DNA from: Blautia sp.
GTDB taxonomy: Bacteria; Bacillota; Clostridia; Lachnospirales; Lachnospiraceae
Assembly: GCA_030841965.1 (NCBI GenBank)
Contig: JAUUSJ010000048.1
Span: 1 to 26,727 of the forward strand
DNA: 26,727 nt
Direction: 5' to 3'
Part shown: one piece after another, positions 22,340-26,727 of the stretch
How positions within the stretch are numbered: position 1 is the stretch's first letter
Layout: every line of letters starts with the position of its first letter
Notes under the pieces: generated by a model
Databases searched by the model: none
Seen by the model: only the letters and a program-made list of their open reading frames with translations
Told to the model about the DNA's origin: nothing
Made by a program: the position numbers and the translations under genes

Positions 22340-23320
22340 ATGAATCAAGAATTGTTTAATGTATCAGCCAGTCCTCATGTGAGAGACAAGGCTACAACAA
22401 ACAGAATTATGCTCGATGTTATTATCGCATTATTGCCAGCCACTATTTTTGGTGTTCTTCATTTTGGACTTCATGCTTTACTTAATATCGTTGTATGTAT
22501 CGTAACTTGTGTTGTAGCAGAGGCGTTAGTTCAAAAACTTTTGGGCAGAAAAGTCACAATCACAGACTGTAGTGCGGCACTTACAGGACTTTTGCTTGCT
22601 CTTAACTTACCAGCCAATGCGCCATGTTGGCTTGCTATTTTAGGTGGATTATTTGCCATCGTTATCGCAAAGCAGTTATTTGGCGGACTTGGACAAAACT
22701 TTATGAACCCAGCACTTGCGGGACGTTGCTTTTTGTTAATTAGTTTCGCAAAATACATGACAGATTTTTCTTATAAGGGCTTCCTTATCGGAAAAGAAAG
22801 CTTTGACTCTGTCACACAGGCGACACCACTTGCCATTGTAAAGGCTGGAGATTTACACGGTGTTCGTCTAAGAGATATGTTTATCGGTACAACAGCTGGT
22901 ACAATCGGTGAGACATCCGTTATCGCATTATTAATCGGCGGAGCTTACCTTTTACTGAGAAAAGTTATTTCTCTTAGAATTCCAGCTACGTATATTATTA
23001 CAACATTAGTATTTGTACTTATTTTTGGTGGACATGGATTTGATGTTCGTTACTTACTTGAGAACCTTTTCGGAGGCGGATTACTTCTCGGTGCCATCTT
23101 TATGGCTACAGATTATGTATCTTCTCCAATCACTCCAAAGGGACAGATTGTCTACGGTATTATTCTCGGTATCTTGACCGGTTTATTCCGTGTATTTGGT
23201 GGTTCCGCAGAGGGTGTATCCTATGCGATTATTTTTAGTAACTTATTAGTTCCACTGATTGAGAAAGTTACAATTCCTACTTCATTTGGAAAAGTCAAAG
23301 GAGGTAAGAAGAATGAATAA
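22340..23320 (+). CDS. rnfD: Rnf complex subunit RnfD
   Basis: 326-residue integral membrane subunit with a covalently bound FMN. About nine to ten hydrophobic segments are seen, from MLDVIIALLPATIFGVLHFG to YAIIFSNLLVPLIEK. Thr162 in TQATPLA is the expected flavin attachment site. FGGLGQNFMNPALAGRCFL is a strong family block. The last 8 bp overlap rnfG (ATGAATAA). It helps carry electrons through the membrane in the ion-pumping complex. Confidence 0.94.
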   Translation: MNQELFNVSASPHVRDKATTNRIMLDVIIALLPATIFGVLHFGLHALLNIVVCIVTCVVAEALVQKLLGRKVTITDCSAALTGLLLALNLPANAPCWLAILGGLFAIVIAKQLFGGLGQNFMNPALAGRCFLLISFAKYMTDFSYKGFLIGKESFDSVTQATPLAIVKAGDLHGVRLRDMFIGTTAGTIGETSVIALLIGGAYLLLRKVISLRIPATYIITTLVFVLIFGGHGFDVRYLLENLFGGGLLLGAIFMATDYVSSPITPKGQIVYGIILGILTGLFRVFGGSAEGVSYAIIFSNLLVPLIEKVTIPTSFGKVKGGKKNE

Positions 23321-23918
23321 AATTGTAAAAGATTGTGCTATCTTGTTTGTTATCACTCTGGTAGCAGGTTTTGTACTTGGCGGTGTATATGGAATTACAA
23401 AAGAACCAATTGCAAAGCAGGAAGAGGCGGCAAAACAGGAGGCTTATAAACAAGTATTTACGGATGCACAGGCATTTGAGGCCACTGAGGGAGTGAGCAC
23501 AGAGGCGGCTCAGCAGGCAGTTGTGGCAAGCGGAGATACAGCAACGACAATCAATGAAGTATTGGCGGCAGTTGACGCACAGAAGAATGTCATTGGATAT
23601 GTATTTTCTGTCACAAACCCAGAGGGATACGGCGGAGATATCCAGCTTTCTGTCGGTGTTAGAAGTGACGGTACTCTAAACGGATATGAAGTTTTATCCA
23701 TCAGTGAGACAGCAGGTCTTGGTATGAAAGCGACAGAGGCTGAGTTTAAAGACCAATTCAAAGGAAAAAAGGCAGAGAAGTTAGAGGTTGTAAAAACTGG
23801 TGCAAAAGAAGAGCAGCAGGTTGATGCAATCAGCGGTGCGACAATTACAAGTACAGCAGTGACAAAAGAAATCAATGCATGCTTGGCCTATGTAAACTCA
23901 GTGAAGGGAGGGAAATAA
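23313..23918 (+). CDS. rnfG: Rnf complex subunit RnfG
   Basis: 201 residues. One N-terminal membrane segment (about 7-29) anchors an extracytoplasmic FMN-binding domain; SGATIT with Thr177 is the site of covalent FMN attachment by a flavin transferase. NPEGYGGDIQLSVGV and SETAGLGMKA are family blocks. The start at 23313 (MNKIVKDC) is set by AAGGAGG upstream within the end of rnfD; a longer frame from 23259 is not supported. The flavin transferase gene (apbE) is not in this window. Confidence 0.93.
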   Translation: MNKIVKDCAILFVITLVAGFVLGGVYGITKEPIAKQEEAAKQEAYKQVFTDAQAFEATEGVSTEAAQQAVVASGDTATTINEVLAAVDAQKNVIGYVFSVTNPEGYGGDIQLSVGVRSDGTLNGYEVLSISETAGLGMKATEAEFKDQFKGKKAEKLEVVKTGAKEEQQVDAISGATITSTAVTKEINACLAYVNSVKGGK

Positions 23919-23921
23919 AAC

Positions 23922-24617
23922 ATGAAACATACACCAATTGAACGTTTAGTAAATGGTATTATCAAGGAAAATCCAACACTTGTCCTTATGCTTGGTATGT
24001 GTCCTACCCTTGCGGTAACGACATCGGCCATCAACGGTGCTGGTATGGGTCTTACTACGACAGTAGTACTTCTCTTTTCTAACTTTATTATTTCCCTGAT
24101 GAGAAAGATTATTCCAGATAGAGTCAGAATTCCTGCTTATATCGTAATTATCGCTTCTTTGGTAACGATGGTACAGTTTTTACTTCAGGCTTATTTGCCA
24201 TCCTTGAACGATTCTCTCGGAATTTATATTCCACTTATCGTTGTAAACTGTATTATTTTAGGTAGAGCGGAGTCTTTTGCATCTAAGAATGGTCCTATCG
24301 TTTCTATGTTTGACGGAATCGGTATGGGACTTGGATTTACAGTAGGTCTTACACTTCTTGGATTCTTCCGTGAGCTACTTGGAGCGGGTTCTGTATTTGG
24401 ACATGCCATTCCATTTATTAAAAACCCTATCTCTATCTTAGTATTAGCTCCTGGAGCATTCTTCGTCTTGGCATTCTTAGTTGCGATTCAAAATAAGATT
24501 CGCTCTATGAGTTCAAAGGATAAGAAGAGTGGATGTACAGGTAACTGTGAGACATGTGGAAGCGGCTCTTGTGGCGTGAAGTTTTTCGACAATACAGTAG
24601 ATGAAAAAGAGAAGTAG
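23922..24617 (+). CDS. rnfE: Rnf complex subunit RnfE
   Basis: 231-residue membrane subunit with about six helices. NGIIKENPTLVLMLGMCPTL and YIPLIVVNCIILGRAESFAS are the two symmetric Cys-bearing blocks shared with RnfA, which hold the intramembrane iron-sulfur centre. After the last helix there is a cytosolic tail with four Cys (CTGNCETCGSGSCG), which could bind a metal centre. It starts 3 bp after rnfG. Confidence 0.94.
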   Translation: MKHTPIERLVNGIIKENPTLVLMLGMCPTLAVTTSAINGAGMGLTTTVVLLFSNFIISLMRKIIPDRVRIPAYIVIIASLVTMVQFLLQAYLPSLNDSLGIYIPLIVVNCIILGRAESFASKNGPIVSMFDGIGMGLGFTVGLTLLGFFRELLGAGSVFGHAIPFIKNPISILVLAPGAFFVLAFLVAIQNKIRSMSSKDKKSGCTGNCETCGSGSCGVKFFDNTVDEKEK

Positions 24618-24629
24618 GAGGAATGGAAG

Positions 24630-25208
24630 ATGAAAGAATTATTATTGATTGCTGTTGGCTCAGCACTCGTCAATAACGTAGTACTTAGCCAGTTCTTAGG
24701 TCTTTGTCCTTTCCTCGGTGTATCGAAAAAGGTCGAGACAGCAAGTGGTATGGGAGCGGCCGTTATCTTTGTTATTACAGTTGCTTCCTTCGTGGCGAGT
24801 GTAATTTATAAATTTATTTTAACACCGCTTGATTTAGATTATTTGAGAACAATCGTGTTTATTTTGGTTATCGCAGCTTTAGTACAGTTCGTTGAGATGT
24901 TCTTAAAGAAAGCAATGCCACCTTTATACGAATCTTTGGGTGTGTATTTGCCACTTATTACGACAAACTGTGCCGTACTCGGTGTCGCTATTACAAATGT
25001 GCAAAAGGGCTATGGTATCTTATCTAGTGTTATTAACGGCTTTGGCACGGCAGTTGGTTTTACAATCGCAATTGTAATCTTAGCTGGTATTCGTGAGAAA
25101 ACTGAGTACAATGATATTCCAGAATCTTTTAAGGGAACACCTATCGTCTTGCTCACAGCTGGACTTATGGCTATCGCTTTCATGGGATTCTCTGGCATGA
25201 TTAAATAG
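24630..25208 (+). CDS. rnfA: Rnf complex subunit RnfA
   Basis: 192-residue, six-helix membrane subunit. NNVVLSQFLGLCPFLGVSKK and LGVYLPLITTNCAVLGVAIT carry the two Cys that, with those of RnfE, hold the intramembrane cluster. GTAVGFTIAIVILAGIRE is the usual third block. AGGAGGAATGGAAG precedes the ATG. It is the evolutionary twin of RnfE, in inverted topology. Confidence 0.95.
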   Translation: MKELLLIAVGSALVNNVVLSQFLGLCPFLGVSKKVETASGMGAAVIFVITVASFVASVIYKFILTPLDLDYLRTIVFILVIAALVQFVEMFLKKAMPPLYESLGVYLPLITTNCAVLGVAITNVQKGYGILSSVINGFGTAVGFTIAIVILAGIREKTEYNDIPESFKGTPIVLLTAGLMAIAFMGFSGMIK

Positions 25209-25219
25209 GAGGAGAGAGA

Positions 25220-26011
25220 ATGAATATAACAGCAATTATTATAGCAGCGGCTGTTGTCGGCGGTACAGGTCTGGTCATTGGCGTTCTCCTTGGAATTGCT
25301 TCAGAGGCTTTTCGTGTACCAGTAGATGAAAAAGAGCTGGCAGTCAGAGAAAAGCTGCCAGGAAATAACTGTGGTGGTTGTGGATATGCAGGTTGTGATT
25401 CCCTCGCAAAGGCAATCGCAGCTGGAGAGGCTCCTGTCAATGGATGTCCTGTCGCAGGACCGGCAATCGCAGCGCAGATTGGTGAGATTATGGGTGTATC
25501 TGCAGAGGGAGCAGTCAAGAAGGTTGCTTTTGTAAAATGTGCGGGAACTTGTGATAAGACTCATCAGAAATTTAACTATAGTGGAACAATCGACTGTGTG
25601 GCAGCAGTTTCTGTCCCAGGTGGCAGTCCAAAATCTTGTTCCTATGGCTGTACGGGCATGGGAAGCTGTGTAAAGGTTTGTGATTTTGACGCTATCCATG
25701 TTGTGGACGGAGTGGCAGTTGTGGATAAGGAAAAATGTGTCGCTTGTGGTAAGTGTACAAAGGTTTGTCCAAAGCAGTTAATCGAGATTGTTCCTTATGA
25801 TGCAAAGCATTTAGTACAGTGTAGCTCAAAAGACTTTGGTAAGGCTGTGAAGGCAGCTTGCCAGGCAGGATGTATTGGCTGTAAGATGTGTACTCGTGTA
25901 TGTGAGGATAATGCGATTACAGTTGAGAATAATATTGCGCATATCGACTATGATAAATGTAGTGGATGTGGAAAATGTGCGGAGAAATGTCCTGCTAAGA
26001 TTATTTTATAG
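25220..26011 (+). CDS. rnfB: Rnf complex subunit RnfB (ferredoxin-facing)
   Basis: 263 residues. An N-terminal membrane helix (about 3-28) is followed by a CGGCGYAGCDSLAKAI cluster motif of the Fe-S domain, a mid-region with scattered Cys (CAGTCDK, SCSYGCTGMGSCVKVC), and ferredoxin-type motifs CVACGKCTKVCP, CIGCKMCTRVCE and CSGCGKCAEKCP. It takes electrons from reduced ferredoxin and passes them into the complex. It is the last gene of the operon and is followed by a terminator. Confidence 0.95.
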   Translation: MNITAIIIAAAVVGGTGLVIGVLLGIASEAFRVPVDEKELAVREKLPGNNCGGCGYAGCDSLAKAIAAGEAPVNGCPVAGPAIAAQIGEIMGVSAEGAVKKVAFVKCAGTCDKTHQKFNYSGTIDCVAAVSVPGGSPKSCSYGCTGMGSCVKVCDFDAIHVVDGVAVVDKEKCVACGKCTKVCPKQLIEIVPYDAKHLVQCSSKDFGKAVKAACQAGCIGCKMCTRVCEDNAITVENNIAHIDYDKCSGCGKCAEKCPAKIIL

Positions 26012-26104
26012 GGTGTGAAACTGCCTGAAAAAGTTTTGTTAGAATATTAGTAGAATATTAGAATGAGAGAGACAAGAGATTTGTTTTGAACTCAATATTA
26101 GAAT

Positions 26105-26159
26105 TCCCCTCTTAGAGTTTTGGTTATGTTTAAACTTGATTCTAGGAGGGGAGTTTTTT
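26105..26159 (+). terminator. rnf operon terminator
   Basis: TCCCCTC and GAGGGGA pair, extended by TAGA/TCTA, with a loop of about 24 nt and a T-run at 26154-26159. The run touches the stop of the convergent PRC-barrel gene. Confidence 0.8.
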
Positions 26160-26418
26160 AGTTTTTGCACGGTTTTATTTTTTTTTGTTCATCGATATCT
26201 ACGAGGAGAATATCTTTTCCGATTTTTACGATATCTCTATATTCAATGCTGTACTCGCTTACTTTTCCCATACAGCCGAGGAATTTTCCTTTTGTGGGGA
26301 CGAAGAGGCGAAGTATCTGTCCGCTACATTCGTCGAATTCTAAATCTGCGACGTAGCCGAGTCGTTTTCCGTCTTTGCAGTTGATGACTTCTTTTTCTTT
26401 TAATTCCCAGAATCTCAT
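26158..26418 (-). CDS. PRC-barrel protein, YlmC/YmxH sporulation family
   Basis: 86 residues forming one PRC-barrel: MRFWELKEKEVINCKDGKRL with GYVADLEFD after it, ILRLFVPTKGKF and the closing YRDIVKIGKDILLVDI. YlmC/YmxH proteins occur in endospore formers and are sporulation-induced in Bacillus; the molecular role is unknown. The start has AAGAGGA upstream. It is convergent with rnf, and its 5' side borders the tandem array of repeat copy 4. Confidence 0.87.
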   Translation of the reverse strand: MRFWELKEKEVINCKDGKRLGYVADLEFDECSGQILRLFVPTKGKFLGCMGKVSEYSIEYRDIVKIGKDILLVDIDEQKKIKPCKN

Positions 26419-26477
26419 TTTATAAAAGTCCTCTTTTTTTTAGAGTATTCATAGAGAGAGGGTTGTTGCAGGATTTG

Positions 26478-26652
26478 TGGATATGGGGACAGACGTTGAG
26501 AGAGGGAGGGGGGAGATGGCGTGATGTGGATGGGGAGAGAGGCTGGGGAGATTGTGATGTGGATGAGGACAGAGGCTGGGGAGATTGTGATGTGGATGGG
26601 GACAGACGCTAGGGAGATGGTGTGATGTGGATGGGGACAGACGCTAAGAGAG
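26478..26652. repeat. 33-35-bp tandem array at the end of repeat copy 4
   Basis: Units begin GTGATGTGGATG at 26521, 26554, 26587 and 26622, with a degenerate one from 26478. Each carries GGGGACAGACGCT or a near variant. The last unit runs into the terminus GACAGACGCTAAGAGAG of the foldback element, so the array repeats the element's own end. There are no spacers or Cas genes. Open frames across it (repeating HITISPASV) are artefacts. Confidence 0.88.
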
Positions 26653-26727
26653 TCCATCGATATATGTCCTGAAAACACGTTCGTTCCCACGATTTTTCGA
26701 CATACGCTGATTTTTGCCGCCTCCCGC
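26635..26727 (+). repeat. Foldback repeat element, copy 4 (cut by window end)
   Basis: GACAGACGCTAAGAGAGTCC, then the arm AACACGTTCGTTCCCACGA (one change from the other copies), then TTTTTCGACATACGCTGATT and GCCGCCTCCCGC, where the window ends. The centre and the right arm lie outside. Confidence 0.85.

Noticed and set aside
26478..26652. Possible CRISPR array
   Set aside because: Repeats are directly adjacent with no unique spacers, and no cas genes occur in the window. The same holds for 155-238.
26415..26690. Minus-strand open frame with repeating HITISPASV residues
   Set aside because: It is a translation of the 33-bp tandem array; no ribosome binding site, and the array period keeps the frame open.

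Overview
The window looks like a low-GC, strictly anaerobic, spore-lineage Firmicute, most likely a butyrate-type gut Lachnospiraceae. The grounds are: an acyl-CoA dehydrogenase/Etf/crotonase/CoA-transferase cluster, a complete rnfCDGEAB operon, sigG and a YlmC/YmxH-type sporulation protein, near-consensus TTGACA/TATAAT promoters, and GGAGG ribosome binding sites. The species is not identified; an Anaerobutyricum-like genome is only a guess. Both ends of the window lie inside copies of the same ~200 bp repeat, so it may be a draft contig bounded by repeats.

Layout. (1) 1-6.5 kb: an acyl-CoA module. An acyl-CoA dehydrogenase gene diverges from crt - pct-type CoA-transferase - etfB - etfA - marR. 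Near-identical 26-bp operator-like sites sit just downstream of the -10 box of both divergent promoters, and a third partial copy lies in front of marR, so the MarR protein probably controls the whole module and itself. (2) 6.5-10.5 kb: small accessory genes on the minus strand: a membrane-anchored XRE regulator, a nucleoside hydrolase-like protein with an altered active site, a low-molecular-weight tyrosine phosphatase, a DUF6718-like protein, and an XRE regulator/4-TM membrane protein pair with its own operator pair. (3) 10.7-13.5 kb: sigG (+), convergent with yaaA and a single-domain CinA-type gene (-). (4) 13.6-17.7 kb: a strikingly AT-rich VanR/VanS-like two-component system followed by an ABC-2 exporter. 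(5) 17.9-20.5 kb: topoisomerase III, with a hairpin between its Shine-Dalgarno and start, and a NusG-domain-II protein ending in a strong terminator. (6) 20.8-26.0 kb: a leader of about 185 nt with stem-loops and a 5-codon mini-ORF, then rnfCDGEAB and its terminator. (7) A minus-strand PRC-barrel gene and a 33-bp tandem array running into the last repeat copy.

How the genes may work together. The acyl-CoA module would activate an organic acid by CoA transfer, dehydrate a 3-hydroxyacyl-CoA and reduce the enoyl-CoA with an Etf-linked dehydrogenase. If that Etf bifurcates electrons, the reduced ferredoxin would feed Rnf, which makes an ion gradient while reducing NAD+. This link is inference; the substrate cannot be read from the sequence.

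The least explained signal is the repeat family at 1-154, 6511-6710, 11603-11807 and 26635-26727. It is a long foldback with a conserved branched centre. Between copies it shows paired compensatory base changes (GCCGCT/AGCGGC to GTCGCT/AGCGAC, and a second change in the inner hairpin). Three of the four copies lie directly behind a gene's stop codon in the gene's own orientation, and variable tandem arrays grow from the gene-proximal end.
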